A stretch of DNA of 64,000 nucleotides from Bacteroidota bacterium (GTDB lineage: Bacteria; Bacteroidota; Bacteroidia; Bacteroidales; Tannerellaceae). This document shows positions 11,801 to 19,502 of this stretch, piece by piece. Position numbers and translations under genes: made by a program. Position 1 is the first letter of the stretch. Every line of letters starts with the position of its first letter. Where the stretch lies: positions 434,001-498,000 of the forward strand of contig JAEYVY010000007.1 in the NCBI GenBank assembly GCA_023429375.1, written 5' to 3'. The notes under the pieces were generated by a model. The model made no database searches. It was not told where the DNA came from and was given only the letters and a program-made list of their open reading frames with translations.

Positions 11801-13211
11801 AGTGCAATTGAAACTGATTATCAAACCTGGTCCACCTCCTACGGAAGATTTTATGTTCAAATCAGCTCAACATCTTGCCCGATTTGCAATGATGTTGCGA
11901 AGAATAAATGTCCAATTCACAAAGACTGATGGTATGATGTTGCCCGGATTCAAACCGGAAATAGGTGCAATGTTCGGACAAAAGAGTTATACGGCAGGCA
12001 TGGCGCCGGGAGTTGGTTTTGCTTTTGGAGATGTACGCCGTTCGTATATCGATGAGGCAGCCGAAAAAGGTTGGCTGGTGATGGATGAATCGATTATCAC
12101 ACCGGCTATGATTAGTCGTGCAACGGCTTTAAGTGCGCGTGCAAACCTCGAACCTTTTAGCGGTTTTAAAATTGATTTAAACGTCAATCGTGTGGAAACG
12201 CAGACGACGGATGTCAAATTTATGTTGAGGGGAATGCCCGAAACATTTGGAGGAAACTTCACCATGACATTGATAACCTTAGGATCTTCATTCCAGAGCA
12301 TCGGCGATCAGCGCAACGGATATAATTCGAAAGCATTTGAACAGTTACGCGCCAATCGTGAGATTATTGCTTCACGTATCGATAATAATTACAGTAACAT
12401 AACTTCATCTGCTCAGAATATTAGCCGCAATTCATCCGATGTGCTTATACCGGCATTTTTGGCAGCATATACCGGGCAGGATGCTTCGAAAGTAGGGCTA
12501 AGTCCGTTCCCTTCTCTCAGCAGTCTTCGCCCGAACTGGAGAATCACTTACGATGGATTGATTAAATTGCCATTCATTAAAGATCGCTTTAAGAATATGG
12601 TCTTGAGCCATCAATACCAATCATCTTATAACGTAGGTTCGTACACTTCATTCCTGCAATGGGAAGCAGTTGGCAATGACATGGGATTTGTAAACGGAAT
12701 GCCTTCATCGCCTTATTCCATCACATCAGTTAATATTTCAGAAGGTTTCAACCCGCTTTTCGGTGTGGATGCTACGTTTATGAATAACATAACCTCACGC
12801 ATTGAGTACCGCAAAAGAAGAAACTTGAACCTGAATATTACTTCTTATCAGCTGGTGGAAGCATTGACCAATGAGATCGTAATTGGAGCCGGTTATAAAC
12901 TGACGGAATTCAATAAAGTGTTGGGTATGAAGAAATCGCAAAACTTCAGTAATGACCTGACAATCCGTGTGGATTATTCACACCGCAAGATGCAATCGTT
13001 GATACGTAAGATTGATGATGGCCTTACACAACCTACATCCGGAAATGTAGCAAAGACGCTTCAGTTCTCAGCCGATTATGGATTGAGCCGTTCCTTGACG
13101 CTGCGGGCATTCTATGATTTGCAAATTAACGAACCGTTAGTTTCAAATGCTTCTTTCCCTACCTCAAATTCAAATTATGGGTTAAGTGTTCGCTTCTCTT
13201 TGGTTCAGTAA
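5865..13211 (+). CDS. sprA: Type IX secretion / gliding outer-membrane translocon protein SprA (Sov)
   Basis: Very large exported protein of 2448 residues. SprA (Sov in Porphyromonas) forms the roughly 36-strand outer-membrane barrel through which type IX secretion clients leave the cell. The ATG at 5865 is preferred over an upstream TTG because it directly begins a signal segment (MKQKAIKYILWLSLFLFGVG). Two SprA-N type repeats are recognisable, around residues 50-700 and 1000-1500 (for example MSYRQESQWLT, YSYLDDFESTQ, EIWVNELRLTDF). The C-terminal part is rich in alternating beta strands and ends with a phenylalanine-containing strand (YGLSVRFSLVQ), typical of outer-membrane barrels. The frame is intact through 7.3 kb. 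It starts 38 bases after ruvA. Its presence predicts a type IX system elsewhere in the genome. Confidence 0.95.
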   Translation: MKQKAIKYILWLSLFLFGVGLYSMNADFLTYTSTPEFLLEESLQTDSIGTRYPVSKLTPEEYEDLLKHSPADLKNPENIKTTIEYDLRTGSYIIRTRLGDMELGTPMTLTPEEYQNYSMQESLRAYFRERNEEEYRKEAEKEFNLTDMQFDLGLGERIFGPGGVQVKTQGSADITLGLKRNSVKNPSLPARAQTRTFFNFDEAVQLNVDAKVGTKVNFGMNYNTETSFDFDSKRLKLAYTGEEDEIIKSLEAGNVSMTTNNSLINGGAALFGMKADLQFGKLRVNALLAQQESQSKTVSSRGGVQTQPFEIKVDAYDENRHFFLSHYFRDTYDNYSNQAPNVRSGILISRVEVWVTNKRGNYDQSRNIVAFSDLAESKHISNPQFVTSGGGENPRNGSNTLYQTIVNNYPDARYINKVQQTFNGFIEGGVDYEGIESARRLEESEYTFNPYLGYISLKSQLQPDEALAVAYEYTYNGQPYQVGEFSTDNAENTTTTLYVKLLKGVNMSPVMPFWDLMMKNIYSLGAYSIQKEKFRLDILYQSDTTGTYLNYLPEGAIRDTILLRVMNLDRLNSQNQPYPDGFYDFLEGYTILAENGKIIFPVVEPFGSHLRKKINNDAIADKYVFQELYDTTLTAASQIAEKNKFILRGEYKASSAAEIDLGASNVPRGSVRVTAGGATLTENVDYTVDYTSGRVTILNEALISSGQSINVSLEDRGMFSMQRKTMMGLDLNYELSKNLTLGGTIMHLSEMPLTTKTTYGDESIKNTLWGLNMSYRQESQWLTNLLDKLPLLTLTQPSQISLNAEFAHLIAGHYENKATGGYSYLDDFESTQSGFDLLNPYPWTLASVPTRATNGSSSFELFPESNLTNDVEYGKNRALLAWYYIDGIFTRENSSLMPAHIRRDIEMRSNHYMRAVRTNELFPNMDQGVYSDNTLNVLNLAYYPKERGPYNLDADRVNPDGTLQNPEKRWGGIMRKIEQSDFETANIEYIEFWLMDPFIYDKMVDGGDLYFNLGDISEDILKDEKKFFENGLPIDGDTTKVDFTAWGKVPRMQSTVYAFDNTAGARKLQDVGFNGLSSDEEKEFPTYKDFLDKLQARLSGDVWNNMLNDPFSSRNDPAGDTFSYFRSSYYDSVEADILTRYKRYNGTEGNSAESSGNFNAASRTLPDIEDLNQDNNLNKNEKYFQYKVELRPEKMQVGTNYIVNEQQVKVKLANGKEETISWYQFKIPIKQPQAKVGPIQDFKSIRFMRMFLTDFKESVVLRFGKFELVRGEWRTYEQDLSAPGSLPTSKGTLDVSTVNIEENARKEPVNYMLPPGVTRAHDPGQPQIQLQNEQSLSLKVTDLASQDARAVYKNTIYDLRQYKRLQMFTHAEALVGNQTNLQDGDFSIFLRLGSDYKNNYYEYEVPLKLTPHYATQADIVWPDANMLNFRLEVLTDLKLQRNKAKREGKEGVSYQNVFTSNDPDNTRNTIRVIGNPSLAEVKTIMIGIRNNSKERKSGEIWVNELRLTDFNEEGGWAANANLNVNLSDLGTVNLAGRIETAGFGALDQSINERRLDDFSQFSVSTNVELGKFFPEKAKVSIPVYYSYSKEILSPKYNPLDKDIELKDALNNMDTQAEKDSIKAISQDVAISKGIAFNNVRVNIQSKTPMPYDPANFSFGYSFRENKTRNPETMYETTKDYNGNFLYSYTPYAKPFRPFDKIKSDKGYTRIFKQFTLNYLPSNINFQTAMTRNYYEIQLRDLNNMENSNIPVSFSQNFSWDRAFNLTWALTNNLTAAFTSGTNARIEEPYMQVNKQLNPDQYQVWKDSVIQSILDMGTPMNYDQTFMATYNIPLQYIPVLDWVSGNLSYNARYEWDRVTTIDASEIGNTIRNQRQFEIQGAFNFLNLYNKNKFLKEVNQKFGANTRSSNTRSTTQRNVPKRKPVELETEITLSPDSAIVFRHGLLTKKLHVRAKRADGRTYPIKFKVVDFANIRILNKDTVQLKLIIKPGPPPTEDFMFKSAQHLARFAMMLRRINVQFTKTDGMMLPGFKPEIGAMFGQKSYTAGMAPGVGFAFGDVRRSYIDEAAEKGWLVMDESIITPAMISRATALSARANLEPFSGFKIDLNVNRVETQTTDVKFMLRGMPETFGGNFTMTLITLGSSFQSIGDQRNGYNSKAFEQLRANREIIASRIDNNYSNITSSAQNISRNSSDVLIPAFLAAYTGQDASKVGLSPFPSLSSLRPNWRITYDGLIKLPFIKDRFKNMVLSHQYQSSYNVGSYTSFLQWEAVGNDMGFVNGMPSSPYSITSVNISEGFNPLFGVDATFMNNITSRIEYRKRRNLNLNITSYQLVEALTNEIVIGAGYKLTEFNKVLGMKKSQNFSNDLTIRVDYSHRKMQSLIRKIDDGLTQPTSGNVAKTLQFSADYGLSRSLTLRAFYDLQINEPLVSNASFPTSNSNYGLSVRFSLVQ

Positions 13212-13280
13212 TTCTCTATGTAATACTGATTGTGATAGATATTTTGAAGTTTGAATTAAACCATTTATCCTGAATAAGGT

Positions 13281-13288
13281 TATCTTTG
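13281..13288 (+). promoter_or_regulatory. -7 promoter element of the zinc-binding lipoprotein gene
   Basis: TATCTTTG, a consensus -7 box, lies 26 bases before the ATG at 13315. No convincing metal-regulator palindrome was seen nearby. Confidence 0.5.
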
Positions 13289-13314
13289 TATACTCAAATG
13301 AAACAAGGATACAA

Positions 13315-14241
13315 ATGAAACAAATAGGAATATTGATAGCATTTTTGCTTTCACTGCTAAGCTCATGTGCAAATAAACAAACAGAAGGCCGCATGGTGTC
13401 TGTCTCGATTGAACCTCAACGTTATTTTGCGGAAAGAATAGCAGGTGATAAGTTCACCATAAACACAGTGGTCCCGGCCGGACAAAATCCCGAGGTGTAT
13501 GATCCAACCCCTCAACAGATGGTGCAGGTAGGAAAGAGCGAAGCTTATTTTCGTATCGGACACATCGGATTTGAAGAGGTGACGATTACGAAAGTCATAG
13601 AAAGCAATAAAGAATTGAACGTGTTCGACCTATCAGAGGGAATGGAATTCATTGCAAATACCGAGGAGCATGATCACGATCACGATCATGAACATGCAGA
13701 AGAACACGATCATGATCACGGACATGCTGAAGAAAGCGCACATAGTCATTACGGAGTGGATCCGCATACTTGGAGTTCTATTGAAGGAGCGAAGAAGATT
13801 GCGTGGAACACGTTGAACGCCTTTATTGCTTTAGATAAAGAAAATACACAGTACTATTGGGATAACTACAATAGCCTGATGGAAGAAATTGAACAGACCG
13901 AACAAGAAATAAAGAACATGCTCGCTTCTTTAACCAACCGTACATTTATTATCTATCATCCGGCATTGACTTATTTCGCTAAAGAGTTCGACTTGACACA
14001 GCTCAGCATTGAAATGGAAGGGAAGGAACCTTCGCCGGCTCAGTTGAAAAGGCTGATTGATACAGCAAAAGAGTCTGGCGCAAAGGTTGTTTTCATACAG
14101 CAGGAGTTTGATCAAAAGAATGCTGAACTTATAGCTAAAGAAACAAATTGTAATTTAGTAGTGATTAATCCATTGGATTACGATTGGAAGAAAGAACTGA
14201 TTCGAATTGCTCATGCACTAGCAGATGGAGAAACTAATTGA
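13315..14241 (+). CDS. Zinc ABC transporter substrate-binding lipoprotein (ZnuA-like)
   Basis: Cluster A-I metal-binding protein of 308 residues, anchored outside the inner membrane by a lipoprotein signal (lipobox LLSSC, Cys19). A His/Asp-rich loop (EHDHDHDHEHAEEHDHDHGH, about residues 117-136) is the classical zinc-capturing insert of ZnuA proteins. Ligand-bearing segments GVDPHTW and IYHPALTYF keep their histidines. The first canonical ligand position, usually His in a xPHxYEPTP context, reads NPEVYDPTP here, so that histidine is replaced by valine. The next gene encodes the ABC ATPase and overlaps this one by 17 bases. Zinc is the likely substrate from the His-rich loop; manganese is less likely. 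Confidence 0.88.
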   Translation: MKQIGILIAFLLSLLSSCANKQTEGRMVSVSIEPQRYFAERIAGDKFTINTVVPAGQNPEVYDPTPQQMVQVGKSEAYFRIGHIGFEEVTITKVIESNKELNVFDLSEGMEFIANTEEHDHDHDHEHAEEHDHDHGHAEESAHSHYGVDPHTWSSIEGAKKIAWNTLNAFIALDKENTQYYWDNYNSLMEEIEQTEQEIKNMLASLTNRTFIIYHPALTYFAKEFDLTQLSIEMEGKEPSPAQLKRLIDTAKESGAKVVFIQQEFDQKNAELIAKETNCNLVVINPLDYDWKKELIRIAHALADGETN

Positions 14242-14983
14242 AATAAAGGATATATCGGCCGCTTATGGTCCGAAAACCGTTTTGAAGAATGTGACACTCG
14301 ATGTCTATAAAGACGATTTTCTTGGAATCATTGGTCCTAATGGAGGAGGTAAAACTACGCTTCTGAAGGTTATATTGGGGCTATTGTCTCCTATTTCAGG
14401 AAACATCACCTTTTATAAAGACTGTAAGCCTGTTTCCTCACTGAAGATTGGTTACCTGCCCCAGATAAATAATATCGATAAAAAGTTTCCTATCTCTGTT
14501 TGGGAAGTGGTTGCATCAGGTTTGTCCGAACAAAAACCTTTGTTCCGTTCGTACACGAAAGCTCAGGAGAAACGAATTGATGAGGTGCTGGATCAGATGG
14601 GAGTGAAGAGTTTTCCAGACCGTCCAATCGGGGAACTATCCGGTGGTCAATTACAGCGTGTATTATTAGGCCGTGCCATTGTTTCTCGTCCGCAAGTGCT
14701 GGTGCTGGATGAGCCAAATTCGTACGTCGACAAGCGATTTGAGTCGCATTTCTACGACTTACTATCTGAAATAAATAAAGAAAGTGCCGTTGTATTAGTG
14801 TCGCACGATATCGGTACGATTGTGAGCATGGTTAAGAATATAGCTTGTGTCAACGAAACGCTGCATTATCATGCAGGAAGCGATGTAACAGAAGATTGGC
14901 TGACTCATGTTTATAACTGTCCAATAGATATTATAGGTCATGGTGACCTGCCGCATAGAATATTAAAGAAGCACGAACATTAA
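14225..14983 (+). CDS. Zinc/metal ABC transporter ATPase (ZnuC-like)
   Basis: Cytoplasmic ATP-hydrolysing subunit of a metal importer, 252 residues. Walker A is GPNGGGKTTLLK, the signature is LSGGQLQR, Walker B is VLVLDEPN and the switch histidine is in SHDIG. The second acidic residue after Walker B is present (DEPN, Glu). It overlaps the end of the binding-protein gene by 17 bases, indicating translational coupling. The expected membrane permease does not follow; the next genes are a small membrane protein and an epimerase, so the permease must be elsewhere. Confidence 0.9.
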   Translation: MEKLIEIKDISAAYGPKTVLKNVTLDVYKDDFLGIIGPNGGGKTTLLKVILGLLSPISGNITFYKDCKPVSSLKIGYLPQINNIDKKFPISVWEVVASGLSEQKPLFRSYTKAQEKRIDEVLDQMGVKSFPDRPIGELSGGQLQRVLLGRAIVSRPQVLVLDEPNSYVDKRFESHFYDLLSEINKESAVVLVSHDIGTIVSMVKNIACVNETLHYHAGSDVTEDWLTHVYNCPIDIIGHGDLPHRILKKHEH

Positions 14984-15007
14984 TTAATCTAATTAACCGG
15001 ATACAGC

Positions 15008-15220
15008 ATGCTCTCAGATGTGTTTTGCATGATTAGTCTGCCCGAATTTGGTGTTATTGTTGGGATAGCCGTTATTCTGTTTGGATTAAAAGCGGTTTCA
15101 CAGAATCCGATTCTAACTAAGAAGCAAAAATTCGTGTGGGGCTTAACGATTCTTGTGCTAAATTGGATTGGGTTACTTTGGTATTATTATGTGTTTTATA
15201 TAAAAGATAATAAAGAATAA
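15008..15220 (+). CDS. Small two-helix membrane protein, PLDc_N-like
   Basis: 70 residues with two hydrophobic segments (roughly residues 11-30 and 42-65). The pattern with a WxGLTILVLNWIGLLWYYYVFY helix resembles the PLDc_N family of small membrane proteins found beside many genes in Bacteroidetes. An internal ATG at 15029 could be the true start, giving 63 residues that begin just before the first helix. It lies 24 bases after the ABC ATPase and ends 2 bases before the epimerase, so it is part of the operon. Function unknown. Confidence 0.6.
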   Translation: MLSDVFCMISLPEFGVIVGIAVILFGLKAVSQNPILTKKQKFVWGLTILVLNWIGLLWYYYVFYIKDNKE

Positions 15221-15222
15221 GA

Positions 15223-16230
15223 ATGAGAGTCCTGATTACGGGTGCAAGTGGATTTATCGGAGGTTTCTTAGTAAATGAAGCGCTGAAGAGAGGATATGAA
15301 GTGTGGGCCGGAGTACGTCAAAACAGTGACCGTTCCAATCTGCAGGATGAGCGGATTCGATTTATTGATCTTCGTTATAGCAATGTTGCTGCTTTGACAT
15401 CTCAACTAAAGCTCTTGAAAGATGAGTTTGGCATGTTTGATTTCGTTATTCACAATGCCGGATTGACAAAGACACTCAAAAAAGATGCTTTCCATACGGT
15501 AAACGCACAATATACTAAAAACTTCATCGATGCCTTATATGCTTCTGGTCATTTATTAAAGAAGTTTCTTTTAATGAGCAGCCTCAGTAGTTATGGGAAA
15601 GGAGATGAGGTGACGTTTCGTCCCATTCGGTTAAATGATCCGCAACTTCCGGATACAGCCTATGGAAAGAGCAAATTGGCTGCCGAGAATTTTGTACGAG
15701 AACAACGCTATTTCCCTTACATAATACTTCGACCAACGGGCGTATATGGTCCTGGAGAGAAGGATTATTTTATGGAAATAAAGAGTGTGCAATCGGGCAT
15801 AGACTTTGCTGCAGGACGTATACCTCAACGAATCACCTTTATCTATGTAAAAGACTTGGCTCGTGTAGCATTTCTGGCTCTGGAGAATGTGGCTGTACGC
15901 AATAAACATTACTTTGTGGCCGACGGAGATGTGCATACAGATGAATCTTTTGCCCGTTTGATTCAGGAAATATTAGAAAAGAAGCGTGTCCTGAGAGGGA
16001 GAATTCCATTGCCTCTTGTCAGATTCGCATGCGTTTGCTCAGAGGTGATCGGAAAGATATTGGGTAAGAGTATGACTTTAAATACTGATAAATATATCAT
16101 TCTGAAGCAGCGCAATTGGATTTGTGATGTTGAACCGCTTCAGAATGATTTAGACTTTATAGCGGAGTATCCACTCCGAAAAGGCCTTGAGGAGGCAATC
16201 GCCTGGTATAAGAAAGAAGGTTGGTTGTAA
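15223..16230 (+). CDS. NAD-dependent epimerase/dehydratase (extended SDR)
   Basis: 335-residue Rossmann-fold enzyme. The nucleotide-binding motif GASGFIGG is at residues 7-14, the active-site YxxxK is YGKSKLA near residue 146, and the extended-SDR motif LRPTGVYGPGEKDYF is present. These place it among sugar-nucleotide epimerases/dehydratases or 3-beta-HSD-like dehydrogenases; the substrate cannot be told from sequence. It starts 2 bases after the small membrane protein and ends directly against the convergent DUF2807 gene, with no visible terminator between. Confidence 0.85.
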   Translation: MRVLITGASGFIGGFLVNEALKRGYEVWAGVRQNSDRSNLQDERIRFIDLRYSNVAALTSQLKLLKDEFGMFDFVIHNAGLTKTLKKDAFHTVNAQYTKNFIDALYASGHLLKKFLLMSSLSSYGKGDEVTFRPIRLNDPQLPDTAYGKSKLAAENFVREQRYFPYIILRPTGVYGPGEKDYFMEIKSVQSGIDFAAGRIPQRITFIYVKDLARVAFLALENVAVRNKHYFVADGDVHTDESFARLIQEILEKKRVLRGRIPLPLVRFACVCSEVIGKILGKSMTLNTDKYIILKQRNWICDVEPLQNDLDFIAEYPLRKGLEEAIAWYKKEGWL

Positions 16231-17034
16231 TTATTCAGCCTTCTTTATCGTACCTGATCCGGCTATTTTTTTCTTAATTGATGTTGGGTCGCCTTTATAG
16301 ATTATCTTCCCGCTTCCAGCGATATCAACATCGATTTCGTTGCTAATACTCATTTCTACATCACCGCTTCCTGCAATTGAGCAGGCCAGATCTTTAGCTT
16401 GTAATTCGAAGGCATTCACTTTACCGCTACCTGCAATAGACAGTTTTACTTTGTCAGAAACACCTCCAAGAATTAGCACACCGCTTCCGGCTATATCTCC
16501 GTCAAAACTGGATGTAGCTACTTCAGCAATATTTACTTTGCCACTACCTGCAATATCTGTTTCCACCTCATTCATTTCTACCCGTACTGGCATACTTATC
16601 TCACCGCTTCCGGCAATATTGATGTCCAATTTGTCACCTATTAACGGACTATTAATCGTCAATTTAGAATCACCTGCCAAACTGAATTTTTTAATTGATT
16701 TCGAATGGGTCGTGATGGTGAATTTCGTTGGGTTAATCTTGAAAAATCTCTCATACTTTTTTTCAGGTTTGATTCTCAGTTTTCCATCAACTACTTCAAA
16801 CGTATAGATGTCTAAGATGTTCTGATCTACAGTAACTACTAAGCCTGCACTTTCGTCAGACTGTTGATAATCGATCAGGATGTCACTACCACTGACAGCT
16901 AATACATCAAAGTCACCTATTTCAAAAGTCTTTGTAACAACATTGCCATCTCCATTAATTAAGCCTATTCGCAAACAACCGGTAAAAGATAGGGCGAGGA
17001 TAAATGTTAGAACTAATAGGATACGTGTTTTCAT
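16231..17034 (-). CDS. Head-GIN domain (DUF2807) lipoprotein
   Basis: 267 residues with a lipoprotein signal (lipobox LSFTGC, Cys20). The mature part is a DUF2807 head-GIN domain, a right-handed beta-helix-like fold seen in exported Bacteroidetes proteins. Its sequence shows a regular IAGSG rung motif repeated about eight times (IAGSGEIS, IAGSGKVN, IAGSGVLI, IAGSGDVE and so on). It starts on the ATGA overlap with the stop of the upstream DUF2807 gene, so the two are translationally coupled. A surface or periplasmic role is likely; the precise function is unknown. Confidence 0.85.
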   Translation of the reverse strand: MKTRILLVLTFILALSFTGCLRIGLINGDGNVVTKTFEIGDFDVLAVSGSDILIDYQQSDESAGLVVTVDQNILDIYTFEVVDGKLRIKPEKKYERFFKINPTKFTITTHSKSIKKFSLAGDSKLTINSPLIGDKLDINIAGSGEISMPVRVEMNEVETDIAGSGKVNIAEVATSSFDGDIAGSGVLILGGVSDKVKLSIAGSGKVNAFELQAKDLACSIAGSGDVEMSISNEIDVDIAGSGKIIYKGDPTSIKKKIAGSGTIKKAE

Positions 17035-17861
17035 AATGATTTCTTTTTTATTGATCCGGCACCGGATGTACTTGATTCTACTTCGGGATTTCCTTTATAA
17101 GTAATATCACCAGCCCCTGAAGCCGAGGCCTTGAGTGTCTTTTGGGCATAAACTTCAATATCTCCAGCGCCCGAAACAGAAGCAATAACATCGTCTGCTA
17201 TAAATTCGTAAGCAGAAACATCTCCTTTCCCAGAAACTTTAAAGTTTGCTTTTTCGGCTTTACCCTTCACGCTGATATCTCCAGCTCCAGATACTTTGCC
17301 TTCAAACACTTTGGCTTGTAGGTCGGTGATTTTTACATCTCCAGCACCACTTACTGTAGCAAAGAAAGAATCGATGTCTGCACGCTTTTTAAGGATAACA
17401 TCGCCTGCTCCACTTACAGAAATATCAAGTAGTTCGGACTGCAATGTGGTCTCGGTTATAAGATCCATACTGCCACTGACTGACATTTTAGTTATTTTTT
17501 CGGATGAAGCTCGAAGGATAAATTTTGTGGGAATAAGATTGTCTTTGTTTTTTGTCCGGATGACAAGCTGCCCGTCTTTCGATTCAATCAATAGAAGAGG
17601 TAGAAGATTCTCGTCAATAGTAACGCTTAGTTTACTTTTCCCTTTAGCCTGACTATAAAACAGTTTATGTCCTTCTTTGTCAGAATTGTTACTGTTGAAC
17701 AAGTTGCTGGCAGAAGAAAAATTTCCTCCTACTTTGATTTTATCAAAATCACTAACCTGTATTTCTTTTGTTACAACATTTCCATTCCCTTTTATTTTAG
17801 CAGCGTGAGCTGCAATTCCTATTAGAAGGAAAGAGGCAATCAAGAGTGCTGTTGGTTTCAT
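17031..17861 (-). CDS. Head-GIN domain (DUF2807) exported protein
   Basis: 276 residues with a Sec signal peptide (MKPTALLIASFLLIGIAAHA) and no lipobox cysteine, so probably periplasmic or secreted, unlike its lipoprotein neighbour. The DUF2807 part carries a repeated VSGAGD rung motif, equivalent to the IAGSG motif of the downstream paralogue. The pair looks like a tandem duplication that diverged in both anchoring and rung sequence. It is the first gene of the two-gene minus-strand operon. I see no consensus promoter in the 129-base gap to the divergent ybaK-like gene. Confidence 0.83.
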   Translation of the reverse strand: MKPTALLIASFLLIGIAAHAAKIKGNGNVVTKEIQVSDFDKIKVGGNFSSASNLFNSNNSDKEGHKLFYSQAKGKSKLSVTIDENLLPLLLIESKDGQLVIRTKNKDNLIPTKFILRASSEKITKMSVSGSMDLITETTLQSELLDISVSGAGDVILKKRADIDSFFATVSGAGDVKITDLQAKVFEGKVSGAGDISVKGKAEKANFKVSGKGDVSAYEFIADDVIASVSGAGDIEVYAQKTLKASASGAGDITYKGNPEVESSTSGAGSIKKKSL

Positions 17862-17969
17862 GTTTCTGCTTTTTATTAAGATGATTATACGAATTTATAA
17901 ATATGACGTACATAATAAATGATTGGTTACACTTTTTTGAAAAAACTTTTCATTGGGGCTTAAAATGGC

Positions 17970-17977
17970 TAATTTTA
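17970..17977 (+). promoter_or_regulatory. Possible -7 element of ybaK-like gene
   Basis: TAATTTTA differs from TAnnTTTG only at the last base and lies 13 bases before the first ATG of the deacylase gene. Confidence 0.3.
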
Positions 17978-17990
17978 CATCCGATTAAGA

Positions 17991-18479
17991 ATGTCAGGAA
18001 AGATGAAAATTACAAAGACAAATGCTGCCCGTTTGTTAGATAAGGCCAAAATTGCCTATGATCTCATTCCCTATGAAGTAGACGAGTCTGATTTGAGTGC
18101 TATCCACGTAGCAGACCAGTTGAATGAACCGGTAGAGCAGGTGTTCAAGACGCTGGTGTTGAAAGGAGATAAGACCGGTTACTTCGTTTGTGTCATTCCC
18201 GGAGCAGAAGAGTTAGATTTAAAGAAAGCAGCAAAAGTATCCGGGAATAAGAGTTGTGATATGATTCCCATGAAGGAACTGCTGCCTGTTACGGGTTACA
18301 TCCGTGGAGCTTGCAGTCCGATTGGTATGAAGAAACACTTCCCTACCTATATTCATACTACCTGCACAGACTATCCACGTATTTATATAAGTGCAGGTTT
18401 AAGAGGCTTACAGATACACATAGCCCCTGACGATTTAATTAAAGAAGTACGCGCAGAAAAGGTCGATTTGCTTAGCTGA
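17991..18479 (+). CDS. ybaK: Cys-tRNA(Pro)/Cys-tRNA(Cys) deacylase, YbaK/EbsC family
   Basis: Cytoplasmic editing protein that hydrolyses Cys-tRNA(Pro) misacylated by prolyl-tRNA synthetase. The 162 residues match YbaK: KTNAARLLDKAKI at the N-terminus, VFKTLVLKGDKTGYFVCVIPG containing the catalytic lysine, LDLKKAAKVSGNK, and the GYIRGACSPIGMKK glycine-rich loop. The start could be ATG at 17991 or 18003. It ends 3 bases before the convergent LytTR gene. Confidence 0.9.
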   Translation: MSGKMKITKTNAARLLDKAKIAYDLIPYEVDESDLSAIHVADQLNEPVEQVFKTLVLKGDKTGYFVCVIPGAEELDLKKAAKVSGNKSCDMIPMKELLPVTGYIRGACSPIGMKKHFPTYIHTTCTDYPRIYISAGLRGLQIHIAPDDLIKEVRAEKVDLLS

Positions 18480-18482
18480 TTT

Positions 18483-19331
18483 CTAGGACGAATAGGACGT
18501 AAACCAGTGCGTAGCCTTTTCACTGTAGGTTTTGGAAATTGGAATATCCGGAACCTTGTCGATGCCGAGCTCCATATACATACCATCCTTTTCGCGGCGA
18601 ATCACTTTTACCTGATCGAAGTTGACCATGTATGATCGGTGGCAACGCATCACATTAGTGTCAGCCAGGTTCTCCTCTATTGCTTTAAGTGAGTTGCGAA
18701 GCATGAACTTCGTTAAAGCCCCCTTGTTCAGATACCAGATGCATACATAATTATCGGCCGATTCGATATAGAGCAGGTTGGTACGTTTTACGGAAAGCCT
18801 CAATTCATTTTTTTCGTCATAAAACGAATAAACGTTTTGTTGGGCAGCGACATTTGCTCTTTCTTCTGCCAGAATCTTCAACAGACGTTCCTTCTCCTTG
18901 TATGAAAAATAAAGATGAATAGCAGAATAGGGTAATAATAAGACCAGGCTGGTATTGATTGCCGATTCTTTGAATGTAGACAGATATTCGCGTTCGGGAT
19001 TTAGGGCAATGGTATAGATCGTGTAAAACAAGGACATGAAGAAAATCTCCAGAATAATCCATGTCGCATAGCTACCATTGCTAATGCTATGCTTCTTGCC
19101 CCAATAATACATGATAATACGACTTATTACGACTACCAATACACCGGTCAGAATGATTAGACTAGAGAAGACAAAGAATTTAAATTCGGACACGTCATAC
19201 CAACTCGACGAACTGAACGGCTTGTAAATATTGATAAATACAAGTGCGAAAAAAGCCGTCAAAACTATCAAACGGACAATGTTCGATTTCTCATAAATAT
19301 AAGAAGGAATCTTATTCGCAAGTATGCTCAT
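18483..19331 (-). CDS. Membrane-anchored LytTR DNA-binding regulator
   Basis: 282 residues: four hydrophobic segments in the first 150 residues, a short linker (KEKERLLKILAEERANVAAQQN), then a C-terminal LytTR domain (about residues 190-280) with the typical LLYIESADNYVCIWY strand and CHRSYMVNFDQV segment. It has no receiver domain and no kinase, so it is a membrane-tethered one-component regulator. I chose the ATG at 19331 because a consensus -7 box lies at 19352-19359; an ATG at 19382 in frame would lie upstream of that promoter. Its target is unknown; the divergent hydrolase gene is a candidate by position only. Confidence 0.85.
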   Translation of the reverse strand: MSILANKIPSYIYEKSNIVRLIVLTAFFALVFINIYKPFSSSSWYDVSEFKFFVFSSLIILTGVLVVVISRIIMYYWGKKHSISNGSYATWIILEIFFMSLFYTIYTIALNPEREYLSTFKESAINTSLVLLLPYSAIHLYFSYKEKERLLKILAEERANVAAQQNVYSFYDEKNELRLSVKRTNLLYIESADNYVCIWYLNKGALTKFMLRNSLKAIEENLADTNVMRCHRSYMVNFDQVKVIRREKDGMYMELGIDKVPDIPISKTYSEKATHWFTSYSS

Positions 19332-19351
19332 AGAGTTGCTATTTTTTTTAG

Positions 19352-19359
19352 CAAATGTA
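19352..19359 (-). promoter_or_regulatory. -7 promoter element of LytTR regulator gene
   Basis: TACATTTG on the minus strand matches TAnnTTTG, 20 bases before the ATG at 19331. It decides the start choice for that gene. Confidence 0.55.
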
Positions 19360-19502
19360 GGAATAATCCTCCTGACGTCCATCCCGTATATCAGAATTTC
19401 ACCCCTAAATATGACTTTTCGCCCCTAACAGAGGGCGTTAAAACCATTTTTTTTGAGATCATCAAACTCTGTTGTTTGTTTGTATCAAGAATTAAAAAAC
19501 GA

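Noticed and set aside
13315..14241. Low-complexity His-rich stretch as a sequencing or repeat artefact
   Set aside because: A His/Asp-rich loop is a normal feature of zinc-binding proteins of this family and the frame is open through it.
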